This document shows positions 16,797 to 24,542 of a stretch of 64,000 bases of DNA, in pieces. Both the position numbers and the translations under genes were made by a program. The notes beneath the pieces are model-generated. The model was not told the DNA's origin and searched no databases. It was given only the letters and a program-made list of their open reading frames with translations. Origin of the DNA: Cloacimonetes bacterium UBA5210 (lineage in GTDB: Bacteria > Cloacimonadota > Cloacimonadia > Cloacimonadales > Cloacimonadaceae); the NCBI GenBank assembly GCA_002412625.1, contig DHVK01000017.1, positions 9,279 through 73,278 of the forward strand, given 5' to 3'. How positions within the stretch are numbered: position 1 is the stretch's first letter; every line of letters starts with the position of its first letter.

Positions 16797-17750
16797 ATGA
16801 AAACAATCGTTGTGCTGAAAGGAGGGATTTCCCCGGAGCGGGAGATATCTCTGATAAGTGGTAGCGAGATCGCTAAAGCCCTGCGCGAACTCGATTTTGT
16901 GGTGTGTGAGCTCGATCCCGCGGATTATCCCCAGCTTTCCGGGTTGTTAGTGGCGATTCAGACCGAGCTTCCGTGGATAGTTTTCAATGGTCTGCATGGC
17001 GGAAGCGGAGAAAATGGCGAGCTGCAGGCCGCCCTGCAATTGGCGGGCATCCCCTTCACCGGAAGCTGGGCAAAGGCCTCGACTCTGGCGATGGATAAGT
17101 ACATCTCGAAGCTGATCGTAGAACAGGAAGGCGTCCCGGTGGCAAAACACATCTTGCTGCGCGCGAACCTCCTGGAAGATTACAATGATAGCGCGGACTA
17201 TGCAGGCTTCACCCAGAAGCTTGGTCTGCCCCTGATTGTGAAGCCAAACGATGCCGGCAGTTCCGTAGGCATACATTTGGTGAATGATATCAAAGATTTG
17301 AAGCCTGCCGTGAACGACGCCTTCCAGTACTGTAAATCTGTGCTGCTGGAAGAATACATCCCCGGGCGGGAGCTGACGGTGAGCATCATCGACGGCAAAG
17401 CGCTGCCGGTGGTCGAGATTCGCCCCAAAGCCGGATGGTATGATTATCAGAATAAATACACCAAAGGCAATACCGAGTATCTGGCACCGGCTCCGATCGA
17501 CGAAGCTCTTGCCCAATTGGTTCAGCTTTATGCCGAACGCTCGTTTTTCGCTTTGTCTTGCTCCGTGTATGGCAGAGTCGATTTCAGACTGCATGATGAC
17601 AAAGTTTATTTTTTGGAAGTAAATACCCTGCCGGGGATGACGCCTTTGAGCCTCACGCCCATGGCAGCCAAGGCAGCAGGGATGTCTTTTGGTGATCTGC
17701 TGCAGAACATAATAAAAAGTTCTGTGTCCAAACACATGGAGGAACAATGA
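16797..17750 (+). CDS. ddl: D-alanine--D-alanine ligase
   Basis: ATP-grasp ligase that makes D-Ala-D-Ala for peptidoglycan. The 317-residue protein has all family motifs in order: LKGGISPEREISLISG, GLHGGSGENGELQAAL, KPNDAGSSVGIHLV, a GWYDYQNKY loop, and EVNTLPGMTPLSL with the metal ligands. The ATG follows AGAGAGG. It overlaps the following secreted-protein gene by 4 bp, which links the cell-wall genes to the envelope operon downstream. Confidence 0.95.
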   Translation: MKTIVVLKGGISPEREISLISGSEIAKALRELDFVVCELDPADYPQLSGLLVAIQTELPWIVFNGLHGGSGENGELQAALQLAGIPFTGSWAKASTLAMDKYISKLIVEQEGVPVAKHILLRANLLEDYNDSADYAGFTQKLGLPLIVKPNDAGSSVGIHLVNDIKDLKPAVNDAFQYCKSVLLEEYIPGRELTVSIIDGKALPVVEIRPKAGWYDYQNKYTKGNTEYLAPAPIDEALAQLVQLYAERSFFALSCSVYGRVDFRLHDDKVYFLEVNTLPGMTPLSLTPMAAKAAGMSFGDLLQNIIKSSVSKHMEEQ

Positions 17751-18835
17751 GACGATTAATCGTTACAATTTCTTTACTGTTTGTGTGTCTGAGTTCATGG
17801 GCGTTGTCTCTGGTCTTTAGTCCCAGTCAATTGGACGTGAACCAGATCAGCACATTCAGCTTTGACCCCTACAATCCGCCCGCGCAACCGATTTTAGCCA
17901 ATATCACGCTCACGAACGACAACGTAGCGCAGCAGATCGAGATGCAGGTTGTTGTGCAATGGAACAATATCCCGATCCTGGCAGAAGGAAACGCGATCCT
18001 GAGAAGCCGAATGCTCGAACCGAACGAAACTTTGTTTCTTACGAACAGAGATCTGATCACCGAGCAGGCAAGCGATTTGTTTAGCGATGTGAGTATCAAT
18101 TTTGACATCATGGATATGGTGGATAAGTTCCCGACCCTCAAAGATGCAGTGTTATCAGGCTATTTCCCGGATGGCAATCTGCAGATGATTGTATCATTGA
18201 AGCCTATTGGGGCTACTACCTGGCAAACCACCTCCACCTTCACGATCCGCGTCCGTAATGCCGGCGGCATATACCTGAACAGCCCCGGAGCGCTCATCGG
18301 GCGCAAGGTCCCGGTGATCGAACACCTTCCGGTTAGCTTCATCTGGAACTCAGTGAATACCGGTTTCAACGATCACAAGCTGGTGATCCGTGAATACCCT
18401 GCGAACAATCCCCCGCGGCTTTCCACCATCAGAAGCACCGGCGTGGAAGTGTATCATAGCCCATTGCATGAAAACAGCGGCTTTTCCCAATACCTGCCTC
18501 TGAACAACGGCTATTATTATGCCTGGATGGTCTATACCGAGCTCTACGATCAGGATAACATCCACTTGGGTCGTTCCGGTGGTCATGCCCGCAAGCTGGA
18601 GAGCAACTGGTTTGTGTTCCGTTACATGATGGATGAAGGGGGAGATGCCAGCCCCGAAGATGTTCAGATTATGCTGAACATGCTGGGCAACAACGCGCTG
18701 CGAAACCTGTTCAGCCTGGGCTATACTCCCACCGGAGAAGTGATCTTTGACGGCAGAACCTACAAGGGACAGGAAGCTCTGGACCTTCTGGCTGCTCTGG
18801 CCGGCAAAGAACTGAAAGTGGAAGTAAAGGATTGA
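17747..18835 (+). CDS. Secreted protein of unknown function
   Basis: The 362-residue protein has a signal peptide (MRRLIVTISLLFVCLSSWA). A beta-rich mature part follows, with an Ig-like central region (about residues 90-260: FTIRVRNAGGIYL, LPVSFIWNSVNTGFNDHKLVI) and a helical C-terminal tail (EDVQIMLNMLGNNALRNLF). I do not recognise a named family. It is coupled to ddl by a 4-bp overlap and is followed 10 bp later by a FecR-domain protein and then a beta-barrel. It probably belongs to the same envelope operon. A periplasmic or surface role is inferred only from the leader. Confidence 0.8.
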   Translation: MRRLIVTISLLFVCLSSWALSLVFSPSQLDVNQISTFSFDPYNPPAQPILANITLTNDNVAQQIEMQVVVQWNNIPILAEGNAILRSRMLEPNETLFLTNRDLITEQASDLFSDVSINFDIMDMVDKFPTLKDAVLSGYFPDGNLQMIVSLKPIGATTWQTTSTFTIRVRNAGGIYLNSPGALIGRKVPVIEHLPVSFIWNSVNTGFNDHKLVIREYPANNPPRLSTIRSTGVEVYHSPLHENSGFSQYLPLNNGYYYAWMVYTELYDQDNIHLGRSGGHARKLESNWFVFRYMMDEGGDASPEDVQIMLNMLGNNALRNLFSLGYTPTGEVIFDGRTYKGQEALDLLAALAGKELKVEVKD

Positions 18836-18845
18836 GGTGCATATC

Positions 18846-19520
18846 ATGAAAAGAATATTGTTGATTACTCTGCTGCTGATGCTTGCCGGAATGATGCTGG
18901 CAAATAGCGTGGCGATACTTTCCGCCAGTAAAGGCAATGTGGATCTGGAACGCGCCCGGAAAAGCATGAAGTTCAAGAATGGCGAGTTGCTTTTGAACCG
19001 GGATGTATTGCGCACGGGCCCGGAAAGCTTTGCCGCATACAAATACATTGATGCTTCCTCCATGATCAAGCTTTTCTCGAATTCCGTGGTTACCGTAAAC
19101 GCTACCCAGGATGGCGAAAAGCTATCCAAAAGAGTAAATGTAAGCAAGGGTAGTGTGCTCACCAACGTGAAAAGCGGAACCGGAGCCTTTACCGTGCAGA
19201 CCCCCACCACGGTGGCTTCGGTTAAAGGCACGGAATTTCTGACCAAGGTGGATGATGACGGCTTCAGTACCTTCATCGTCACTGAAGGCGAGGTGGAGTT
19301 ACGTGTGCTGCTGACCGACGAAGTAACCAGTGCGCCCAAAGGAACAACCGCGGTGATCGATCCGGACGGAGAGGTTGAGGTTCGCGAGAGCACCTACGAT
19401 GACATCAGCGAAATCGAGAAGGCAGAGCTGGAATCCTCTCAGGAAAAGAAAGTCAACACCATCAGAATCCCGGTGTTGGATAGCGAAGGCAAGCTCAAAT
19501 ATATCGAGATTACGTACTAA
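18846..19520 (+). CDS. Secreted FecR-domain protein
   Basis: A 224-residue protein with a signal peptide (MKRILLITLLLMLAGMMLA) and a FecR domain. Signatures include LASNSVAILSASKGNV-like opening strands, VLRTGPESFAAY, SKGSVLTNVKSGTGAFTVQTPTTVASVKGTEFL and TEGEVELRV. These match the periplasmic FecR fold used as a sensor or cell-wall-associated scaffold. It has no sigma-regulator transmembrane segment. The ATG at 18846 is chosen because GAGGTG lies just upstream; a GTG at 18837 is less likely. It lies between an unknown secreted protein and a beta-barrel, and upstream of a CHASE2 cyclase. Confidence 0.88.
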   Translation: MKRILLITLLLMLAGMMLANSVAILSASKGNVDLERARKSMKFKNGELLLNRDVLRTGPESFAAYKYIDASSMIKLFSNSVVTVNATQDGEKLSKRVNVSKGSVLTNVKSGTGAFTVQTPTTVASVKGTEFLTKVDDDGFSTFIVTEGEVELRVLLTDEVTSAPKGTTAVIDPDGEVEVRESTYDDISEIEKAELESSQEKKVNTIRIPVLDSEGKLKYIEITY

Positions 19521-19535
19521 GGAAGGAGTTCGGAG

Positions 19536-21947
19536 ATGAAACGCTTGTTACTTACAATGATCTTTACCCTATGCGCACTGATGATCTTTGCCGTTAGTGC
19601 CCTGCATGTGACCCCGGAATCCTTTGTTCCCGGAAACGATGTTGAGTTGTTGCTGGAAGTGGTTCAGGGTCAGGAGACCCTATCCGGAATTGATGTTCAG
19701 TACCGCCTGCGTGGAACCACCGTGTGGCAAAACCAGCCGATGCGGCAGGATGATCCCGCTTCACTATACTGGCGGGGCATAATTCCCCGGGTCGCAGTTA
19801 CGACCAGCGATTTGGAATACCGTTTCGAATTCAAACTGCAAACCGGCAGCTTCGAATATCTTCCTCCCGATGATGGTGTTAGCCCGCTCTACTCGCTGCG
19901 CCTGAACGCCCCAAAAGGCACTTTGACTCCCGGTTTTGTGTTGGTCAGCGATGATAGCACAATTTCTGCGGATGATGGCTATGTGCTCGCAGTCAGCTAT
20001 CTGGCGCTGGCTCAGGATATCGATCCAAAATCCATCAGAGTGTACGTAGGTGATCGCGATGTAACCAAACAGACCGAATTCAGCGGATCTGTGCTGCTTT
20101 ATCGCGAAGATCGCCCCCTGCATGGCAGTCAGAAAGCCATGATAACTGCCAAAGTGAAAGGCGCGGACGTGTATTCTGATACCTGGAACACCCAGATTCT
20201 TCCCGGCAGCAGAAAACCAATCCTACCCTTCACATACCGGGGAGCGGTTAACCTCGCCACTAACATTTACAGTGTATCCGACAAAGATCTTGCCTTTGGC
20301 AACACCGAAAACGATTTCACTACCTGGGCGGATCTCTATGCCAACTATGGTATTCTGGATATGCAGACAAACCTGCTGATCTCCAGCCTGGAAGACAGCA
20401 ACAAGCAGCCGGTAAACCGCTATTCATTCGGGATCCAGCTTCCTGTTTTGGATGTCTTTTATGGTGACTACTCTCCCAGTCTTTCCCAATTCACCCTTTA
20501 CGGAAAGAATATCCGCGGCTTATACAGTAGTTTCCATACTAATTATCTGACCCTTAGCTGGGCTCATGGTGAATCCGTCCGAAAAACTACCGTAAAAGCA
20601 GATTCAACCCTCGGCATCAGAGCCAGTGGCACTTTCAAGCAGGAAGCCATCGGCGCCAGAGTTCAGTTCGGAAACGATACCAGCTTCCGTTTGGGTTTCA
20701 CAGGCTCCCGCCATCGCGATATCATAAGCTCTTTGGATGAAGAATACTATCGCTATGAAAGAAGCCCGAGCAAAGCCGATACATTGGATTACATCTACAC
20801 CGCAATGGCGCAGGATAACGCTGTCTTCAGCGTGGACACCCAGATTGCCATTCCTGCGCAGAACTTTGTTCTGGGGGCTGAAATCGCCGGAAGTCTGCTG
20901 AACAGAAACACCATCCCCGGTCCGCTCACCACGGAAGATCTGGAGCAATACGGGTTGGATCTGGAGCTCAATGGCAATCAAATCGACCCTGCTGATTATG
21001 CGGAAACCTTCGTGATCAACCGCAACATGGAGCCGTTTATGCCGGGTAGGCCAAACGTTGCCTGGACCGGTTACGCCCGCCTGTATCTGCTAAACAATCT
21101 GCTTAACTTCCAATACACCGAAACCGGAAGCGCTTTCAACGCACTGGGTACCACCGGACAGATGAACGACACCCGGGTAATTTCGCTGACAGATCAGATC
21201 AATATTGGCCGTGCCTTCTTCCTTTCCGGTGGCATCAACATCACTGAGGACAACCTGATGGGGCACAAGAGCGAAACGAATATCTATCAGAGCATTTTTG
21301 CCCAGATGATCGTCCGCCCCAACAACCTGCCCTATCTGAAGGCCTCGTTCAACGACAACCGGGGTGAAAACGAAGCTAATAAAGAGATCGAGAACGAGAG
21401 CTTTGAGCCCTTCCAACGCCAGGCCCAAACCATGAGCTTCGGCATCGGCTATAATATCGTTCAGATCCCCCTGGTGCCCACGCAACTGGATATCAGCTAC
21501 CGCATGGGCTATAATGACAGTGAACGCAAACCACATCCCGATAGCCTCTTTGTGAAGGCTACGGACAACAAGAGTGGCGGTATTGCCTTTACCATGAGCA
21601 ACCGCTATGCGATGCTCCCCCTGCGTACTCAGATATCCTATTCCACTGCCAACAATCAGGATCAGCTGTCCACAAACGAGTATAAAAACAGCAGCCTGTT
21701 CCTGAAGGCGGATTACGCGCTTTGGGAAAACCGCATTAAACCCTATGTATCATTCCGCAACACCAGCCTTTCGGGAGACAACATCCCTCAGAAGTACAAC
21801 TACATGAACCTGGGCGTGGAAAGCTATCCCATGCGTGATATGACCGTTACGGCGGATATCGGCATGAAGGGCTTCAAAAATGATAGTGACAGCAGCAAGG
21901 ATTATAATGCCACCACCTTCAAGCTGTGCCTTACTCAGAGATTCTAA
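19536..21947 (+). CDS. Large outer-membrane beta-barrel-like protein
   Basis: The 803-residue protein has a signal peptide (residues about 1-21) and two Ig-like stretches (about 22-230). The rest (about 240-803) consists of alternating short polar and aromatic strands separated by acidic turns. It ends in Phe (CLTQRF), as outer-membrane barrels often do. There is no TonB box or plug domain that I can see, so it is not a typical TonB receptor. AAGGAGTT precedes the ATG. The terminator at 21968 follows it. Inference: an outer-membrane scaffold or porin-like partner of the FecR protein encoded just upstream. Confidence 0.75.
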   Translation: MKRLLLTMIFTLCALMIFAVSALHVTPESFVPGNDVELLLEVVQGQETLSGIDVQYRLRGTTVWQNQPMRQDDPASLYWRGIIPRVAVTTSDLEYRFEFKLQTGSFEYLPPDDGVSPLYSLRLNAPKGTLTPGFVLVSDDSTISADDGYVLAVSYLALAQDIDPKSIRVYVGDRDVTKQTEFSGSVLLYREDRPLHGSQKAMITAKVKGADVYSDTWNTQILPGSRKPILPFTYRGAVNLATNIYSVSDKDLAFGNTENDFTTWADLYANYGILDMQTNLLISSLEDSNKQPVNRYSFGIQLPVLDVFYGDYSPSLSQFTLYGKNIRGLYSSFHTNYLTLSWAHGESVRKTTVKADSTLGIRASGTFKQEAIGARVQFGNDTSFRLGFTGSRHRDIISSLDEEYYRYERSPSKADTLDYIYTAMAQDNAVFSVDTQIAIPAQNFVLGAEIAGSLLNRNTIPGPLTTEDLEQYGLDLELNGNQIDPADYAETFVINRNMEPFMPGRPNVAWTGYARLYLLNNLLNFQYTETGSAFNALGTTGQMNDTRVISLTDQINIGRAFFLSGGINITEDNLMGHKSETNIYQSIFAQMIVRPNNLPYLKASFNDNRGENEANKEIENESFEPFQRQAQTMSFGIGYNIVQIPLVPTQLDISYRMGYNDSERKPHPDSLFVKATDNKSGGIAFTMSNRYAMLPLRTQISYSTANNQDQLSTNEYKNSSLFLKADYALWENRIKPYVSFRNTSLSGDNIPQKYNYMNLGVESYPMRDMTVTADIGMKGFKNDSDSSKDYNATTFKLCLTQRF

Positions 21948-21967
21948 ACTAACAAACAAGCATGCTT

Positions 21968-22003
21968 CGGAGCGTGGTCTCAAAGCCACGCTTCGTCCTT
22001 TTT
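21968..22003 (+). terminator. Hairpin with T-run between barrel gene and cyclase gene
   Basis: CGGAGCGTGG pairs with CCACGCTTCG (one G-U pair) around TCTCAAAG and is followed by TCCTTTTT. It overlaps the region just before the ribosome site of the cyclase gene, so it may only partly end transcription. Confidence 0.7.
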
Positions 22004-22018
22004 GAAAGGAGAATTTGT

Positions 22019-23887
22019 GTGAGCCGTTTCCGTTCTTTTCTGATCCCATTGTTTATCCTGATCTTGCTGAAAGTGATCTTTTTGTTTCCTACCTTTGATT
22101 CCCTGGAGTATAAGGCGCAGGATAGCCTGTTTCGGATGCGTGGTACCCGGGATATCAGCGGTGATGTAGTCGTGATCGCCATCGATGATGCCAGTTTCAG
22201 CGCGCTGAATACCACCTGGCCTTTTCCCCGGGATTACCATGCCAAGCTGATCGAAAACCTAAGCATCGCAGGCGCAAAACTGATCGTGTTTGACGTGGAG
22301 TTTACCGAAAACTCGCGCTATCCGGACTCCGATGAGCTTCTCGCGGATATGGCTGCAGCCTATGGTAACGTGATCTTTGCGGGCAAGGTCCTGCATGGCA
22401 AAAGCCATCAGGATCCGGATCAATTGATTACTCCGATTCCACAGATCATGAATTACGAGATCCCCTGGGGCATCGTGAATATGAGTTCGGATGTGGATAA
22501 CGCGATCCGCAAATATACCTTGTTTGAAGAAATGGACAAGCGTCCGTTCTACAGCATCGGTGTGGCGGCTCTGGCAAACACCCGGGTATATCAGGAGGAT
22601 TGGGCGTCTCATTTGCAGATTTCCGAAAACCATCTCAATGTGGCGCAACAGCGAATCCCGCTGTGTGGCGGCAACAAATCCATCATCAATTACTTTGGCC
22701 CGGCAGGGACTTTCCCCATGGTATCATATTCCAGTGTATTGGACGATAGCACTATGGCAATGCCAGGATTTCAGGGGATTGAATTTGATGAATTCTACAG
22801 CATTATGGATTCCGGAATGTTGAAAGATAAAATCGTGCTGATCGGCGCCACGATCGATGAGCTGCACGACAAGTTTCCCACTCCCTTTGGCGGAGAGTGG
22901 ACACCCGGAGTGGAGATTCACGCCAATTTCATCGAGATGGTACTCAGCGAGACCTATATCTTCGGAATGAACCCCTGGATATATCTGCTCCTGGAATTCC
23001 TCCTGCTCCTCGTACTATGGTTCATTTTCCGCAAATTGAGGCCTCAGCTTTCAGTGCTCGCCGTGCTGCTTCTCATCGGCTTGCAGTATTATCTGGCATA
23101 TTACTTGTTCAAGAACCAGAGTTTGATCGTCCCGATTGTGCAGACCGCGATTGCGCTCCTGTTGGTCTATGTGGGCAGCCTCATCTGCCACTATCTGGAT
23201 TCCATGAAGGAGAAACGCTTTATCCGCAACGCTTTTCAGCAATACATGGCGCCCGAATTGGTGAGCGAACTCTTGAAGAACCCGAAGAACCTCAGCTATG
23301 GCGGATCCCTGCAGGAAGTGTCTGTGCTGTTTTCGGACATCCGCTCCTTCACCACATATTCCGAAGGGCATACACCGGAAGAGACGGTGAACATCCTGAA
23401 AGAATACCTCACCGCCATGGTGACCGTGATTGTGGATAACAAAGGTATCCTGGATAAGTTTGTGGGCGACGAGATTATGGCGCTCTTCGGAACTCCGGTA
23501 CCCCTGCCGAATCACGCGCTTAGCGCTTGCAAGGTAGCCCTCGAGATGCGCGAGAAGATGACGGAATTGCAGAACAAATGGAAATCCGAAGGAAAGGAAT
23601 CCTTCGAAATCGGTATCGGCGTAAACACCGGCCAGGCCGTGGTGGGAAATCTGGGTAGTGAACAGATCTTCGATTACACCGCGATCGGGGATACGATCAA
23701 CCTCGGCGCGCGCCTGGAAAGCATCAACAAAGAATATGACACCGCCAAACACATTATCATCAGCGAATTCACTTTGGAACATGTGCAAGACCAGGTGGAA
23801 GTGCGCTATCTGGATGAAGTGAAGGTAAAAGGGAAGAACAAAGCGGTTAAGATCTACGAACTGATCGCTCTGAAGCTCCGTTTGTAG
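22019..23887 (+). CDS. CHASE2-domain class III adenylate/guanylate cyclase
   Basis: A membrane receptor cyclase of 623 residues. TM1 lies near residues 7-25. A CHASE2 sensor domain outside the membrane follows (FRMRGTRDISGDVVVIAIDDASF, WPFPRDYHAKL, IVFDVEFTE, VLIGATIDELHDKFPTPFGG). Three more TM segments come before the cyclase domain. That domain has FSDIRSFTTYSE with the first metal Asp, DKFVGDEIMALFG with the second, and DYTAIGDTINLGARLE. A GTG start at 22019 is chosen because AAAGGAG precedes it by 7 nt; the ATG at 21962 lies inside the terminator hairpin. Product (cAMP or cGMP) is not settled by eye. Its stop codon lies inside the repeat at 23884. Confidence 0.93.
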   Translation: MSRFRSFLIPLFILILLKVIFLFPTFDSLEYKAQDSLFRMRGTRDISGDVVVIAIDDASFSALNTTWPFPRDYHAKLIENLSIAGAKLIVFDVEFTENSRYPDSDELLADMAAAYGNVIFAGKVLHGKSHQDPDQLITPIPQIMNYEIPWGIVNMSSDVDNAIRKYTLFEEMDKRPFYSIGVAALANTRVYQEDWASHLQISENHLNVAQQRIPLCGGNKSIINYFGPAGTFPMVSYSSVLDDSTMAMPGFQGIEFDEFYSIMDSGMLKDKIVLIGATIDELHDKFPTPFGGEWTPGVEIHANFIEMVLSETYIFGMNPWIYLLLEFLLLLVLWFIFRKLRPQLSVLAVLLLIGLQYYLAYYLFKNQSLIVPIVQTAIALLLVYVGSLICHYLDSMKEKRFIRNAFQQYMAPELVSELLKNPKNLSYGGSLQEVSVLFSDIRSFTTYSEGHTPEETVNILKEYLTAMVTVIVDNKGILDKFVGDEIMALFGTPVPLPNHALSACKVALEMREKMTELQNKWKSEGKESFEIGIGVNTGQAVVGNLGSEQIFDYTAIGDTINLGARLESINKEYDTAKHIIISEFTLEHVQDQVEVRYLDEVKVKGKNKAVKIYELIALKLRL

Positions 23888-23943
23888 CGGAGCTTTCTGA
23901 AGCTCCGAAGCGAAAAGGCCGCAGCATCAGAATGCTGCGCTAC
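23884..23943. repeat. GTAG-hairpin-hairpin-CTAC repeat, copy 1
   Basis: GTAG (23884) is followed by hairpin CGGAGCTT-TCTG-AAGCTCCG (23888-23907) and a 12-nt link. A second hairpin CGCAGCAT-CAGA-ATGCTGCG (23920-23939) and CTAC (23940-23943) complete it. GTAG and CTAC can pair, giving a three-way junction. The stop codon TAG of the cyclase gene lies within the leading GTAG. Same design at 46389 and 47570 with different hairpin sequences. Confidence 0.8.
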
Positions 23944-23975
23944 TACCACCGAGAGTTTATCAGGCAATGCTTAGC

Positions 23976-24034
23976 CAGATATCAAGCTGTCTTCTTCGGG
24001 TGAGCACAGCATAATAACAGCTTTAAATCAGCTT
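23976..24034. repeat. Dispersed hairpin repeat, family 2, copy C
   Basis: GATATCAAGCTGTCTTCTTC, then GGGTGAGCACAGCATAATAA, then CAGCTTTAAATCAGCTT. The GATATCAAGCTG end and the CAGCTTTAAATC end are imperfectly inverted. This is the clearest match to the family consensus. Lies between the cyclase and ferredoxin genes. Confidence 0.7.
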
Positions 24035-24081
24035 AAACCAAGCACTACAAATGCGCTATCGATCGCGCGGAAAGATTTGGG

Positions 24082-24109
24082 TTGACCTATTTCTTGGCAG
24101 ATTTAATCT
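24082..24109 (+). promoter_or_regulatory. Candidate promoter of the ferredoxin-AOR operon
   Basis: TTGACC (24082-24087), 16-bp spacer, TAATCT (24104-24109), about 42 bp before the ferredoxin ATG at 24152. Confidence 0.6.
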
Positions 24110-24151
24110 TGGTTCCAGAGAGAAAAACAATAATAATAGGAGTATAAGGCG

Positions 24152-24535
24152 ATGAAAGTGTTAAAAACTTACCCGGAAAAGTGCATCTCTTGCCATGTGT
24201 GCGAGACTACTTGTTCCAGCCTCTATTTCAAAGAAGACAAAGCAGAATTGTCCTGCATTCAGATTCACGATGAGACCAACCCCCCGGTGATGAATGTTTG
24301 CAACCAATGCCAGGCCTGCGTTGCAGCCTGCCCCACCTGCGCTATAACCGTAAACAAACAAGGCGTGGTGATGATTTCCCGCAGCCTCTGCATCGGTTGC
24401 TTGATGTGCGTGGCAGTTTGCCCCACAGACTCGATGCGCACAGCTTTTGGCAAGCACAATCCCTTCAAGTGCATAGCCTGTGGTGCTTGTGTGAAAACCT
24501 GCCCGGCAGATGCTTTGGCAATAGTAGAGGAATAA
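24152..24535 (+). CDS. Four-cluster [4Fe-4S] ferredoxin-like electron carrier (AorA-like)
   Basis: A 127-residue cytosolic iron-sulfur protein with four Cys motifs: CISCHVCETTC, CNQCQACVAACP, CIGCLMCVAVCP and CIACGACVKTCP. Each is suited to a [4Fe-4S] cluster when paired within the bacterial ferredoxin fold. GGAG precedes the ATG. It lies 7 bp before the tungsten oxidoreductase gene and should carry its electrons. This layout resembles AorA beside AorB of Aromatoleum aromaticum, where AorA links catalytic subunits, but no AorC-like flavoprotein is seen here. Confidence 0.9.
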   Translation: MKVLKTYPEKCISCHVCETTCSSLYFKEDKAELSCIQIHDETNPPVMNVCNQCQACVAACPTCAITVNKQGVVMISRSLCIGCLMCVAVCPTDSMRTAFGKHNPFKCIACGACVKTCPADALAIVEE

Positions 24536-24542
24536 GGAGAAA

